Below are positions 1 to 8,038 of a DNA stretch of 35,166 nt, in pieces. Location: contig JAQYVV010000029.1 in assembly GCA_030145275.1 (NCBI GenBank), forward strand, positions 1-35,166. Reading direction: 5' to 3'. Source of the stretch: Desulfurivibrionaceae bacterium. Lineage in GTDB: Bacteria; Desulfobacterota; Desulfobulbia; Desulfobulbales; VMSU01. Position numbers and translations under genes: made by a program. Within the stretch, counting starts at the first letter, position 1, and every line of letters starts with the position of its first letter. The notes beneath the pieces are model-generated. The model searched no databases. It saw only the letters and a program-made list of their open reading frames with translations, and was not told the origin of the DNA.

Positions 1-768
1 CAGGGTGTTGTTCTTCACGTGTCGTCTGTGCAGGAGTGCAAGAGCATCTGCTTCAAGGGGCCGTATACTGATGGTCAATACCTTTTCGTTTTCACCGCGC
101 AGCATGGCCAGGAGTCGATGGCTCGGGGTCTTGGCCGCCTGCTCCTGCCAGTTGAAATAAGCCAGAAACTTTACGCCGCTCTCCCTGTTTTTTTTGACAA
201 CCAAAGAGCTGATCACAGCTTTTTCGGCAAATATTCGCCGCAAAGCGGTTCTAGTTACTTGGTCTTCATTTATCCACTCGGCTATGATATCCCTGGCCCC
301 TGCCAAGGCCTCATCGGCGCTGTTTACCTCTTTTTCCGGATTGACAAAACTTGAGGGGTTTAGCGGCCTGTTATCCTGGGCGAAAAGGGATTGGGCCAAG
401 GGGGCCAGGCCTTTTTCTTTGGCAATCGTGCTCTTGGTCCTTCTTTTGGGACGATGGGGCAGATAGATATCTTCTAGGCTGGTCAAATCGGAGGCAGTGC
501 TGATCTTCTGGTTCAAGGCGTCGCTTAAGAGATCACGTTCGCTGAGAGAGAGGAGAATAGCGCTCCGTCTTTTCTCAAGTTCGCTAAGTTGGGCTAGCCG
601 ATCCCGGATAGCGGTGATCTGGATCTCGTCAAGTAGACCGGTTGCTTCTTTACGATACCTGGCAATGAATGGTACCGTGGCTCCGTCCGCAAACAGGGCC
701 ATAGTTGCTGCCACCTGTTGGGTTTTGATCTGCAGTTTTTGAGCAATAATTTCAGGGAATTGTTCCAT
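1..768 (-). CDS. tex: Tex, RNA-binding transcription accessory protein (N-terminal 256 residues, cut by window edge)
   Basis: This gene starts at the ATG read leftward from 768 and has no stop before the window edge, so only the first 256 residues are visible. The translation begins MEQFPEIIAQKLQI and has the Tex N-terminal hallmarks: a helix-turn-helix-like start, the block VPFIARYRKEATGLLDE near residue 35, and LEDIYLPHRPKRRTKS near residue 105. Tex family proteins are about 700-780 residues, with YqgF-like, HhH and S1 RNA-binding domains further on; those parts lie outside the window. Tex is a cytoplasmic nucleic-acid-binding protein linked to transcription and RNA handling. The start lies just downstream of a short repeat element (784-897). 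Short plus-strand open frames inside this region are shadows. The family call is very secure. Confidence 0.93.
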   Translation of the reverse strand, partial: MEQFPEIIAQKLQIKTQQVAATMALFADGATVPFIARYRKEATGLLDEIQITAIRDRLAQLSELEKRRSAILLSLSERDLLSDALNQKISTASDLTSLEDIYLPHRPKRRTKSTIAKEKGLAPLAQSLFAQDNRPLNPSSFVNPEKEVNSADEALAGARDIIAEWINEDQVTRTALRRIFAEKAVISSLVVKKNRESGVKFLAYFNWQEQAAKTPSHRLLAMLRGENEKVLTISIRPLEADALALLHRRHVKNNTL

Positions 769-783
769 AATTGATAATTTTAT

Positions 784-897
784 TTAGTGCCTTAGCGCTG
801 AATTTCTGTCATAAAAAACACGAAATACTAAAAAGTATTTTGAAATAAAAATGTTACATTCTACTGTTAAGGCACTTATTTCCGGTTTATCCGGATT
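784..897. repeat. Family-I inverted-repeat element, copy A
   Basis: A 114-bp element with inverted arms AGTGCCTTA (786-794) and TAAGGCACT (868-876), followed by a short hairpin TCCGG-tttat-CCGGA near 881-895. The same ends recur at 3574-3687, 25253-25400 and 33003-33113, with different AT-rich middles. Here it sits just upstream of tex, so it may carry or replace part of that promoter. No coding potential and no clear target-site duplication was found, so it is called a repeat rather than a proven transposon. The rest of the interval 769-1011 shows nothing I can name. Confidence 0.8.
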
Positions 898-1011
898 AAA
901 TCCTTACTGGTTGTTTTCGCGATGGCTTGCGCTTGTCTGTCGCATAGTAGATCGGCTTGTATATGACCTGATGGGAAAGTAGTGGAAATAGAAATCTAGA
1001 AATTATGATAT

Positions 1012-2472
1012 TCACACGGAATGGCTGATGATATATATTTCTCCGACAATCCATTGCCCATTTTCTTTGCGAAGATTGGTAGATTCCACTGCTGAAATCT
1101 GTAGATTCTTTTCCTGGGCGAGAACATTGATATAAGACTTTGAGTGCGCATATCTTCCTGACGACCTCAATTTATAGCCTTTGCCATCAAAATGCTCAGT
1201 TGAAAAAATGATTTTCCCTTCCCCGGACAGACTCTTTGGCAGAAGCTGAAAAACACCTTTCAACTCCCCCAGATATATTAAAACATCACCTGCGACGATT
1301 AAATCGTACGCCTGTGTGGGATTCTCCAGGAAGGAGATAATGTTGTCTTCAACAAGTTGATCGTAAATATTTTTATCTCTGGCCTTTTCAATCATTTTGG
1401 CAGAGAGGTCAACGCCGGTTATGGAACCTGTCATCCCTGCAAAGGCCTGGCCACAGAGGCCGGTGCCACAGCCAAGATCAAGCATCTGCGCATATGCAGT
1501 TTGGGTGCCATTATGCTCTTGGAGGAAATTGACTAACTTCTGCGGAGTATTGTAACCGAGATCACCAAGGAGACGTTTCTCAAAATGTCCGGCAAAATCG
1601 TCATACAACTCTTTAATATAGGCTATTGGGGCCGCATCTGTTGTATTTCCCTTGAGTGCGTTTAATATATGCTGTGCTGCCGTTGGGTTATGGCCGATCT
1701 TGATAAGTTTTTCATAAACGGCAATGGCTTTGTCCCTCATATCTTCGCTGCTATAAAGTACACCAAGATTTGTCAAAGCTGCGCCAAAATCTGGGCGTAA
1801 TCCAATTGCCATCTCAAGAGAAAGGATTGCCTCTTTTTTGTGCCCTGTATCATTATACAGTCTGCCAAGATTGTAATGCACCTCAGGGTCCTCGGGTTTT
1901 ATTTCTATAGCCTTGCAATACGCCTTTAGCGCTTCTTCGGGAACACCTGCTTTTTTATAGGCCAAGCCAAGATTAAAGAAGATATCTGCATCCTGGGGAT
2001 TGAGACGAGCAGCCATGGCATATGCATCAATGGCCTCCGGGATTTTGTCGATTGCGTGGTAGGCTGCGCCTAAATTGTAGGCAGCTAGCCAATGTCCTTT
2101 ATCAATATCTATGACTTTTTCAAACGATTTAATGGCCGGCTCGTTTTGGCCTAAGATGTATTGGCAGATGCCAAGCTGGTAGCTTATGGCAGGAAGAAAA
2201 GGGTGTCGTTCATGAGCTTTTTCAAGGAATGGCAAGGCTTTGTCGTGACTGCCCGCCTCTCCCAGTAGAAGGGCAGTGTAGAAGCATGATTCGGCATGGT
2301 CCGGATCTATATTCATAACCTGCTTATAAAGGTCAAGAGCCTGGCCGGTATCTCCTTGTTGATGGGAGAGTAGAGCCTGTTGAAATAAATCTTCTAGTAT
2401 TGAAAGTGTGTGTTGGTTTGCCCCGGTATCTGCATATTCATCGGGGCGTAAATCTGGCGAGCTTGAGTTCAT
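1012..2472 (-). CDS. TPR-repeat protein with C-terminal SAM-dependent methyltransferase domain
   Basis: A 486-residue protein. Residues about 25-265 are tandem tetratricopeptide repeats (for example LGAAYHAIDKIPEAIDAY and LGLAYKKAGVPEEALKAY), which usually form a protein-binding superhelix. Residues about 275-486 are a class I methyltransferase: glycine-rich motif I MLDLGCGTGLCGQAF near 330-342, an acidic motif GVDLSAKMIEKAR that binds the SAM ribose, and AGDVLIYLGEL as motif IV-like strand. The last part, about FSTEHFDGKGYKLRSSGRYAHS, fits the trans-aconitate/biotin-type methyltransferase branch. The substrate is unknown; the repeats suggest a protein target. No strong ribosome-binding site precedes the ATG at 2472. 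It is monocistronic, running toward tex on the same strand. Confidence 0.85.
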   Translation of the reverse strand: MNSSSPDLRPDEYADTGANQHTLSILEDLFQQALLSHQQGDTGQALDLYKQVMNIDPDHAESCFYTALLLGEAGSHDKALPFLEKAHERHPFLPAISYQLGICQYILGQNEPAIKSFEKVIDIDKGHWLAAYNLGAAYHAIDKIPEAIDAYAMAARLNPQDADIFFNLGLAYKKAGVPEEALKAYCKAIEIKPEDPEVHYNLGRLYNDTGHKKEAILSLEMAIGLRPDFGAALTNLGVLYSSEDMRDKAIAVYEKLIKIGHNPTAAQHILNALKGNTTDAAPIAYIKELYDDFAGHFEKRLLGDLGYNTPQKLVNFLQEHNGTQTAYAQMLDLGCGTGLCGQAFAGMTGSITGVDLSAKMIEKARDKNIYDQLVEDNIISFLENPTQAYDLIVAGDVLIYLGELKGVFQLLPKSLSGEGKIIFSTEHFDGKGYKLRSSGRYAHSKSYINVLAQEKNLQISAVESTNLRKENGQWIVGEIYIISHSV

Positions 2473-2825
2473 TGTAAGATGATGTATGTCTGTTGTGGCA
2501 TGGATATTTATAAAATATGGAAAAAATTAATTACCATAATCATTTTCTTGAATCAAGTTTTAATCAAACAAAATATGCTGCCTATTCTAGTACCGAGTAA
2601 AGGTGAAAAGAGTTTCTTTCTGAAAATGTCAATATGCCTTTGGCTCGTGTCGTATTTATGCCAAGTTTTTCTTGAGCTGGTAAAATCGGACGACGTATAA
2701 TTAAGTGAAACATGTTATACAGTGATGAAATGCACCTTTGCTAGTTTGGGTTGTGCTTGTTTATTGTTTGTCGGTGCTGTGGATTTTTAGCCCTTGTTCG
2801 ATATCACTAACAATTAACCATCAAA
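2473..2825. other. Gene-free AT-rich stretch
   Basis: Between the divergent TPR-methyltransferase and the MITE at 2826 there is no gene I can support. A 73-codon open frame at 2479-2700 has no ribosome-binding site and looks like chance reading of AT-rich DNA. The stretch must hold the promoter of the minus-strand gene; a possible weak -35/-10 pair (TTGATT, TAATTA) is seen on that strand near 2525-2555 but is not convincing. Confidence 0.4.
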
Positions 2826-3007
2826 GTAAATATTCGGTAACACTCCATGACGGAGTCTACACTACGTTTCACTTACCTGCGCCCGATCAGGCTGACTCAC
2901 GTAGAACTACTACGCTTCGCCAGCCTGATCGAACACATCTGAAGCGTTGTCAAATATTTACGGATTTTTCGGTTTATGTAATTTTTTAGCTTAAGCCTAA
3001 TATTTAA
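2826..3007. mobile_element. IS66-type MITE, copy a (8-bp TSD CCATCAAA)
   Basis: A 182-bp non-coding element that starts GTAAATATTCGG and ends with a variant of its complement (AATATTTAA). It is flanked by the perfect 8-bp direct repeat CCATCAAA at 2818-2825 and 3008-3015. A central hairpin has arms CGATCAGGCTG / CAGCCTGATCG with an inner GTAG-CTAC loop stem. An internal third terminal box (AAATATTTACGG, 2952-2963) precedes a tail of about 45 bp, the same layout as the copy at 20170. GTAA termini and 8-bp duplications are known features of the IS66 family. It lies 19 bp upstream of the GNAT start codon. Confidence 0.88.
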
Positions 3008-3026
3008 CCATCAAAGATATAAAATT

Positions 3027-3509
3027 ATGAAAATACGCAAGCTCACCCCTGAAAATTATGACAAAGCTTCCGCCTTGTTGCGGCAGGCATTTCCTCGGAG
3101 CACTTATGAAGTGCAATTAGTTGAAAATTTTCACAATAATGGCACGGATGTCTATGAATGGGTTGCTATTCATATCAATAGGGTTATCGCCTATATTGCT
3201 TTTTCGAAGGCCTATGACGACACTGGTGTCTGTGGCTTGCATTTGGCACCGTTGGCGGTGAAGCCGGAGTTTCAAAGGCAGGGGGTAGGCTCTGAGCTGC
3301 TTCGTTTTGCTTTGAGGCAGGATGTCATTAAGGCAAACACAATCTTTGTTTTAGGTGCTGTCGGCTTTTATCAGAGGTTTGCTTTTGAGCCTTGTGTCAC
3401 ACCTGTTTGCCCCTTTGACAAGAATAACGCCCATTTTTTAAGCCTCCGCAATGAGGCATCCAGTCAGTTCACTGTTGGCTATGAGCCGGAGTTTTATGAA
3501 GGGGCGTAG
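3027..3509 (+). CDS. GNAT-family N-acetyltransferase (YhbS-like)
   Basis: A 160-residue cytoplasmic protein with the GNAT fold. The acetyl-CoA pyrophosphate-binding loop is visible as VKPEFQRQGVGSELL near residues 77-91, matching the Q/R-x-x-G-x-G/A motif, preceded by LHLAPLAV, the beta-4 strand. The order and spacing fit the YhbS/COG3153 branch, whose substrates are mostly undefined. A further typical feature is the VLGAVGFYQRFAFEP stretch near residue 110, the GxxxFYxxxGF-type motif of these proteins. The ATG at 3027 has no strong Shine-Dalgarno, and the upstream MITE ends only 19 bp before it, so expression signals may come from the element. No operon partner is evident. Confidence 0.85.
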   Translation: MKIRKLTPENYDKASALLRQAFPRSTYEVQLVENFHNNGTDVYEWVAIHINRVIAYIAFSKAYDDTGVCGLHLAPLAVKPEFQRQGVGSELLRFALRQDVIKANTIFVLGAVGFYQRFAFEPCVTPVCPFDKNNAHFLSLRNEASSQFTVGYEPEFYEGA

Positions 3510-3573
3510 AAGGAAGCCAGTAATGGCTAGATAATTAAAGCTGCCTTGAAAGATATATCTTTTCAGGGTGCTC

Positions 3574-3687
3574 ATCCGGATAAACCGGAAATAAGTGCCT
3601 TAACAACAGTCGATAACCTTCCAATAAAATTGACCTTATTTGATTCTCTTGTTTTTTGTTACAGGATTCTAGTTATAAGGCACTAAA
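3574..3687. repeat. Family-I inverted-repeat element, copy B (inverted orientation)
   Basis: Same element type as 784-897, in the opposite orientation: the small hairpin end (ATCCGG...CCGGAAAT) is at 3574-3591, then AAGTGCCTTA at 3592-3601 and TAAGGCACT at 3676-3684. The middle differs from the other copies. It ends 15 bp before the ATG of the spermidine-synthase-like gene, so it forms most of that gene's leader. No target duplication is clear. Confidence 0.8.
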
Positions 3688-3702
3688 AAGAGAGAAATTA
3701 AA

Positions 3703-4389
3703 ATGGCTAAGCCATGGCGGATAGTTGATAGTATTGATACCGATGAGGGGCTTCTAGATCTTAGGCAGAGGGGTGAGTCTGATTTTTTAATAACCATTGA
3801 TAGCCGGGTACTGATGAACTCTTCGGCCAACATGTCCGAAATAGTTTTGGCAGAGCTGGCATGTGAACCCCTGAAGGATAAAAAAAATACCAGGGTGCTT
3901 GTGGGCGGCTTAGGTATGGGGTTCACCCTAAAGGCCGCGCTTGATAATCTACCCGATGATGCCGAGGTGGTTTTGGCTGAACTTAATCCTATAATGGTCA
4001 AGTGGTGCCAAGGACCCATGGCTCAATTAACCGCTAGGGCCGTTGATGACCCTAGGGTCAAGATTGTGATTGATGATGTTGCCTCAGTTATTCGGGCTAC
4101 GGCCATGAAGGGAAAGGGGGAGAGCTTCGATGCCATAATTCTTGATCTGTACGAAGGTCCTTGTGAGATGGATCAGGGTAGGGGAGAGCATTTGTACGGG
4201 GATATGGCCTTGGAATTTAGCAGTTCCGCCTTGAAGGCGGGTGGGGTCTTTGCTGTTTGGTCCGAAGACCCAGACAAGGCCTTTGAGAAACGTTTAAACT
4301 CGGCCAATTTTTCGGTTAACCGGCAACGCCCGGGGCGGGGTGGGCGCAGACATGTGGTTTATATCGGCACAAAAAAGCCTAGAAAATGA
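3703..4389 (+). CDS. Spermidine synthase-like methyltransferase-fold protein
   Basis: A 228-residue protein of the spermidine-synthase-like (SpeE/PABMT) Rossmann fold. The cofactor loop is RVLVGGLGMGFTLKAAL near residues 64-80, followed by the acidic VVLAELNP near 88-95 and the strand AIILDLYEGP near 144-153. The overall form (start KPWRIVDSIDTDEG, end RRHVVYIGTKK) matches the short spermidine synthase family proteins that lack the N-terminal beta-barrel of true SpeE. Whether it makes a polyamine is not shown; the catalytic Asp region reads LDLYEGP rather than the DxxDP type of SpeE, so a different acceptor is plausible. The leader is mostly family-I repeat. It precedes truA on the same strand by 81 bp. 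Confidence 0.78.
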   Translation: MAKPWRIVDSIDTDEGLLDLRQRGESDFLITIDSRVLMNSSANMSEIVLAELACEPLKDKKNTRVLVGGLGMGFTLKAALDNLPDDAEVVLAELNPIMVKWCQGPMAQLTARAVDDPRVKIVIDDVASVIRATAMKGKGESFDAIILDLYEGPCEMDQGRGEHLYGDMALEFSSSALKAGGVFAVWSEDPDKAFEKRLNSANFSVNRQRPGRGGRRHVVYIGTKKPRK

Positions 4390-4470
4390 TCAGAGCGCAA
4401 AGGCTGGATATCCCTGAGCCAAAATGGCATCTTGAGCACCGATAAACGACTTCCTCTTTGGAGATTAACC

Positions 4471-5277
4471 ATGAAAAACCTCACTGCGCCGAGCCGGAAG
4501 CGCTATCGTCTGACCCTGGAGTATGCAGGAAGCGGTTACAGTGGCTGGCAGAAGCAAAACGATGCCCGGACCATCCAGGGGACCCTGCTTGCCGCAGGTA
4601 TTGAGATTTTTGCTGACCAGAAGCTTGACATCCAGGGCCACGGTCGAACCGATGCTGGAGTTCATGCCCTCAACTACACGGCACACCTGGAAACTAATGC
4701 CGGTGGCCGGATGACGCCTGGCGAAATCTGCGAGCGCTTCAATGATCTCCTGCCTTCTTCCATCGTGGTGCTTGCGGTTGCCCCTTGTGGGCCTCGTTTC
4801 CATGCGAGGCACAACTGTATCGGCCGTAGTTACATCTATAAGATCGCCCGCCGTAAGATGGCCTTTCAGAAGAAGTATGCCTGGTGGGTGAAGGATCAGC
4901 TTGATCTTAGCGCCATGGCTCAGGCGGCAAAACTCTTTGGCGGCATGCATGATTTTGCCGCCTTTGCTGAAAAGCCGGAGCTGAAAAAATCCACCAAGGT
5001 GTTGGTCAATGGGGTGTTTGTTTATGAGGACGAAGATATGCTGCGCCTTAGGGTCGTTGGTTCGCACTTCCTGTGGAAGATGGTGCGCCGCATGGCAGGG
5101 GTATTAGTGGAGGTGGGCAGGGGCAAGCTGTCGGCCGACAAGGTTGAGGCTCTTCTCGCCGAGACTTCCGAGTCTCTCAGCCGCTACACTGCTCCTCCTT
5201 CTGGCCTCTTTTTTGAAAGAGCGTTTTATGATCAAGAGGAGTTGGACAATTTCCTGGCAACTGCCAGAAAGGAGTAA
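4471..5277 (+). CDS. truA: tRNA pseudouridine(38-40) synthase TruA
   Basis: TruA isomerises uridines 38-40 of the tRNA anticodon arm to pseudouridine in the cytoplasm. With the start at 4471 the protein has 268 residues, the usual length. The catalytic Asp is residue 61 in GHGRTDAGVHA; RYRLTLEYAGSGYSGWQKQ at the N-terminus and FLWKMVRRMAG near residue 195 are further family blocks. The ATG at 4471 is chosen because GGAG at 4460-4463 lies 7 bp upstream and the family's N-terminus begins there; an in-frame TTG at 4432 has no such support. The stop is followed by a short gap and a convergent small gene. Confidence 0.95.
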   Translation: MKNLTAPSRKRYRLTLEYAGSGYSGWQKQNDARTIQGTLLAAGIEIFADQKLDIQGHGRTDAGVHALNYTAHLETNAGGRMTPGEICERFNDLLPSSIVVLAVAPCGPRFHARHNCIGRSYIYKIARRKMAFQKKYAWWVKDQLDLSAMAQAAKLFGGMHDFAAFAEKPELKKSTKVLVNGVFVYEDEDMLRLRVVGSHFLWKMVRRMAGVLVEVGRGKLSADKVEALLAETSESLSRYTAPPSGLFFERAFYDQEELDNFLATARKE

Positions 5278-5335
5278 AAATGGGAGGGGCAAAGGGGATT
5301 TTAACCAAATTTGTTCAGTGAGCCATAAAAAAAAC

Positions 5336-5569
5336 TCATGCTAGCTTTTTTTGTATCTTTTTTCTCTGGGCCGCCAAGATTTTGAGCTGCCTTTCAAGCA
5401 TCTTGCACTCAGACCGAGACTGTTCCTTTTTTAACTTCTTTTTTAACTTCTGTTCTTTCTCTTTCAGCCGTTGTTGCAAGCCCTTGAGAGTTTCTTCTCT
5501 TTTAAGTTTTGTGCGGAAATCCTCGCTGAATAATTCGGCTAGTTTTTTAATGATGCTTTTTTTATTCAT
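5336..5569 (-). CDS. Small lysine-rich coiled-coil protein of unknown function
   Basis: A 77-residue protein starting MNKKSIIKKLAELF. It is highly charged and almost wholly helical in appearance, with heptad-like leucines and long runs of K, E, Q and R (for example LKEKEQKLKKKLKKEQ), typical of a coiled coil or nucleic-acid-binding helix. I do not recognise a family. It is likely a real gene because AGGAG stands 6 bp before the ATG and the composition is not random. It has one cysteine. It lies between convergent truA and the co-directional Na/Pi transporter gene, 54 bp downstream of the latter, so it may be co-transcribed with it. Confidence 0.65.
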   Translation of the reverse strand: MNKKSIIKKLAELFSEDFRTKLKREETLKGLQQRLKEKEQKLKKKLKKEQSRSECKMLERQLKILAAQRKKIQKKLA

Positions 5570-5623
5570 GTTTAACTCCTGTTTTTCTGTATTACGCTTG
5601 CGAGCCTCTTACAAAGCAGGGTT

Positions 5624-7423
5624 TTAAACGGAAGCAGAGCTAACCTCGGCTAATTCATCATCATCTAGAGATATCTCTCGTTCTACGCTGATTTCCATTT
5701 CATCATAATTAACTAACAAAGTCGAGCCCATTTCAATCAGATTTTTTGAAATATTCTGGGTATAGGAACTGTCGTTAATCAGTGAGGTACCCATCTCCGG
5801 GGTAATTTTATTGCTCTTTATAAGATTTACCACTTGCCTGTTCATTTCGTCATCATCCTCTTTAAGGCTGAGCTTCAGGGCATCGAGGGACAACACCACC
5901 GAGTCTTCGTCTGTTGATGCCCTGATTTTTCCCAGTTCTCTGAGGGTTGTAGCGATTTGAACGCGTAGATTGTTGTATTGGCCCTGGATAAATTTATTGT
6001 CAGATTGAAGAAATTTAACTAAATTTTTTCTTAGGTGTTTAACGTCTTTAACGGCCTCAACGATATGCCGGTTAGCATTTCGCAGCCAATGTATCGAGGC
6101 AGACTGCTCCACTTCCCAGGAGAAGGTGGCTTTACTAATAAAGGCAATGATAAAACTGTAGATACCTTTTATGTTTTTCTCATACACATCTTCAATATCT
6201 ACCTCTATAATCTTACTATCACCTGCAACCTGATCTAAATCTTTTTCCGAAAAGATGTCTTCCTTGGTTAAGCAGATACCATGGGCGATGATTTCAACAG
6301 CATTGTCATAGATGTATAAAGTTTCCTTGCGGATTGCCACAACGGCAGTTTCTGGGAAATCGACCGAGGCCATATGTAAGTATTTGGGACCAATTTTTGC
6401 CGTTTCTTTGGCAGGTAATGTTTTTTCAAGCAAATTTGCCAAACGGGAAATGAAAGGAATCATGACTGTAACCCCGGTTAAATTAAACAGGGTGTGGAAC
6501 ACCGCAAGTTTGAGGGTGTAGTCATCAACTCTGATGCCAACATTGGCACTGATCCAGTTTACAGTTATCATAAATTGCGAAATGAATATAATGGCTATAA
6601 TACCAGTTACTGCATTGAAAATAAGATGGGCGCCCGCTAGGCGTTTGCCTTGTACTTCAGCGCTCATGGCGCCAAGAATAGCGGTAATTGTGGTACCTAC
6701 ATTTGCGCCAATGGAAAGAGCCAGGGCGTTTTCATAAGTTATTTGCTGGGCAGCCAGGGCTGTAATAATGAGGACTAAGGTGGCATGGCTAGATTGCATT
6801 ATCACGGTGGCAGCTATGCCAATGGCTGCGAACAAAAACAAACCTGGGTAACCTGTGACAGCATATTGGGTGAGGTCTATATTATCTTTGAATGCCTCGA
6901 ACCCCTCTTTCATGTGGTGAATACCTAAAAACAAAAAGCCAAGTCCTGCGAGGATATAACCAACCCCCTTCAAGGCTTTGTTCTTTTGGAATATAAAGAT
7001 TATGCCGAAAACAAGCATGGGCATGGCGTAGGCTGATATCTTTACTTTGAGGCCGAAACCAGCTACTAGCCAGGCACCGGTGGTAGTGCCGAGATTTGCG
7101 CCAAATATTATGCCGATTCCAGCCGTTAAGCCGAGCAAACCGGCACTCAAAAAAGAGATGGTTATCACCGACACCAGCGAGCTGGATTGCATAATTGTAG
7201 TGCTGAGGATACCTAAACTAATACTCTTCCACTGGCGATCTGTAGTTCTTCGCAGGAGTTTTTCCAGGCCACCTCCGGAAAAGGCTCGAAAGCCCTCTTC
7301 CAGCGAGAGCATGCCAAAAAGAAAAATAGCTACCCCGGCGCAGATTTCCTTGAAATTTGGACTAATCCAGAAACCGTAGGTCAGAAACAGAAAAATAGAA
7401 GGTAAAAAGATTTTTCTTAACAT
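5624..7423 (-). CDS. Na/Pi cotransporter family protein with C-terminal PhoU-like domain
   Basis: A 599-residue inner-membrane protein. Residues about 1-340 carry hydrophobic helices in two inverted halves, each with the Na/Pi-cotransport signature: QSSS at 79-82 (TTIMQSSSLVSV) and QSSHATL near 210. GANLGTT and GANVGTT follow these, as in the NptA/YjbB family (PF02690). Residues about 350-590 are soluble and helical, matching the PhoU-like domain often fused to these transporters. The family moves phosphate with sodium, often outward in bacteria. The C-terminus is unusually acidic (EREISLDDDELAEVSSA). It seems to be followed by the small coiled-coil gene. No Pho box was recognised upstream. 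Confidence 0.9.
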   Translation of the reverse strand: MLRKIFLPSIFLFLTYGFWISPNFKEICAGVAIFLFGMLSLEEGFRAFSGGGLEKLLRRTTDRQWKSISLGILSTTIMQSSSLVSVITISFLSAGLLGLTAGIGIIFGANLGTTTGAWLVAGFGLKVKISAYAMPMLVFGIIFIFQKNKALKGVGYILAGLGFLFLGIHHMKEGFEAFKDNIDLTQYAVTGYPGLFLFAAIGIAATVIMQSSHATLVLIITALAAQQITYENALALSIGANVGTTITAILGAMSAEVQGKRLAGAHLIFNAVTGIIAIIFISQFMITVNWISANVGIRVDDYTLKLAVFHTLFNLTGVTVMIPFISRLANLLEKTLPAKETAKIGPKYLHMASVDFPETAVVAIRKETLYIYDNAVEIIAHGICLTKEDIFSEKDLDQVAGDSKIIEVDIEDVYEKNIKGIYSFIIAFISKATFSWEVEQSASIHWLRNANRHIVEAVKDVKHLRKNLVKFLQSDNKFIQGQYNNLRVQIATTLRELGKIRASTDEDSVVLSLDALKLSLKEDDDEMNRQVVNLIKSNKITPEMGTSLINDSSYTQNISKNLIEMGSTLLVNYDEMEISVEREISLDDDELAEVSSASV

Positions 7424-7509
7424 AAATTATCTTTTTTATTTAAAAACACAGGGTTATATCGGATTCAAAAAAATAGACAGATACGGCATTCTAATTTATT
7501 CTTGCTCCT

Positions 7510-7836
7510 TTAAGCTACAGGTGTTTTTTCTTTAGCCTCTTTTTTCTCAGGATATGGATTCTCTTCTGCAAAAATGAGGGCAGCTCCTTCAACAATGGCT
7601 TCTGCTACCTTTTTCCTGGCCGAGGCCAGAAGCCGTTGCACTGTACCTCTTGAAACCCCCATCCTTTCTCCTGCCTCCTCTTGAAACAACCCTTTGTGGT
7701 CGCAGAGGCTCAATACTTCTAGCTCATCTAAGTGCAGGCGGATCTGGGGCAATTTGTCCAGAGGGGTTCCTGTCGGTTTAAAGGCCCGCCCTGTCATGGA
7801 GCATCCACAAAGCCTTGGTTTTTTTGGTCTTGGCAA
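7510..7836 (-). CDS. DUF134-family DNA-binding regulator of the ORP-like cluster
   Basis: A 108-residue protein of the DUF134/UPF0251 family: start MPRPKKPRLCGC, and a sigma-factor-like helix-turn-helix near residues 52-85 (QEEAGERMGVSRGTVQRLL). Members are small DNA-binding proteins commonly encoded next to NifX/NifB-type cluster-binding proteins. The start is a TTG at 7836, supported by GGAG placed 7 nt before it and by the conserved MPRPKK N-terminus. It is divergent from the operon at 8039, and two matching operator-like sites lie in the shared 202-bp interval, so it is the best candidate to bind them. That pairing is an inference. The N-terminal CGC may bind a metal or report redox state. 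Confidence 0.85.
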   Translation of the reverse strand: MPRPKKPRLCGCSMTGRAFKPTGTPLDKLPQIRLHLDELEVLSLCDHKGLFQEEAGERMGVSRGTVQRLLASARKKVAEAIVEGAALIFAEENPYPEKKEAKEKTPVA

Positions 7837-7922
7837 AAGTATTCTCCTTTATTGCTTCACTGTTATTTTAGAGCAAGACAAGATCTTCACTATCTGGACT
7901 CCACCACTTTTTACTTTAATTA

Positions 7923-7936
7923 TGTGCATATGTCAA
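7923..7936 (+). promoter_or_regulatory. Upstream operator-like site O1 of the ORP-like operon
   Basis: The 14-mer TGTGCATATGTCAA matches 11 of 14 bases of the perfect palindrome at 7974-7987. Its centre is 51 bp upstream of the other, about five helical turns, so proteins bound at both would face the same side of DNA. It lies just upstream of the -35 box. Confidence 0.6.
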
Positions 7937-7945
7937 AAATATATC

Positions 7946-7974
7946 TTGACAGCGGTTGTTGCAGTGCCTATGCT
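7946..7974 (+). promoter_or_regulatory. Sigma-70-type promoter of the ORP-like operon
   Basis: A consensus -35 TTGACA at 7946-7951, a 17-bp spacer and -10 TATGCT at 7969-7974. The predicted start is near 7981, inside the perfect palindrome at 7974-7987. The first gene begins at 8039 behind GGAGGAG. In Desulfovibrio the ORP operon is known to depend on sigma-54, so a sigma-70 promoter is a departure. Confidence 0.75.
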
Positions 7975-7987
7975 GTGCATATGCACA
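7974..7987 (+). promoter_or_regulatory. Perfect palindromic operator O2 over the predicted transcription start
   Basis: TGTGCATATGCACA is a perfect 14-bp palindrome that overlaps the last base of the -10 and the predicted +1. A protein bound here would block initiation. With the related site at 7923-7936 it suggests repression, perhaps with looping, probably by the divergent DUF134 protein. Confidence 0.72.
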
Positions 7988-8038
7988 TTACAGCTCTTGT
8001 TAAGGGCAAATTAAAACATAATTATTTGGAGGAGAATC

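Noticed and set aside
194..742. Plus-strand open frames at 194-466 and 497-742
   Set aside because: The minus strand here is the tex coding sequence, which has no start-to-stop frame only because it runs off the window.
2479..2700. A 73-codon plus-strand open frame in the gene-free stretch
   Set aside because: No ribosome-binding site, no domain, AT-rich random composition.
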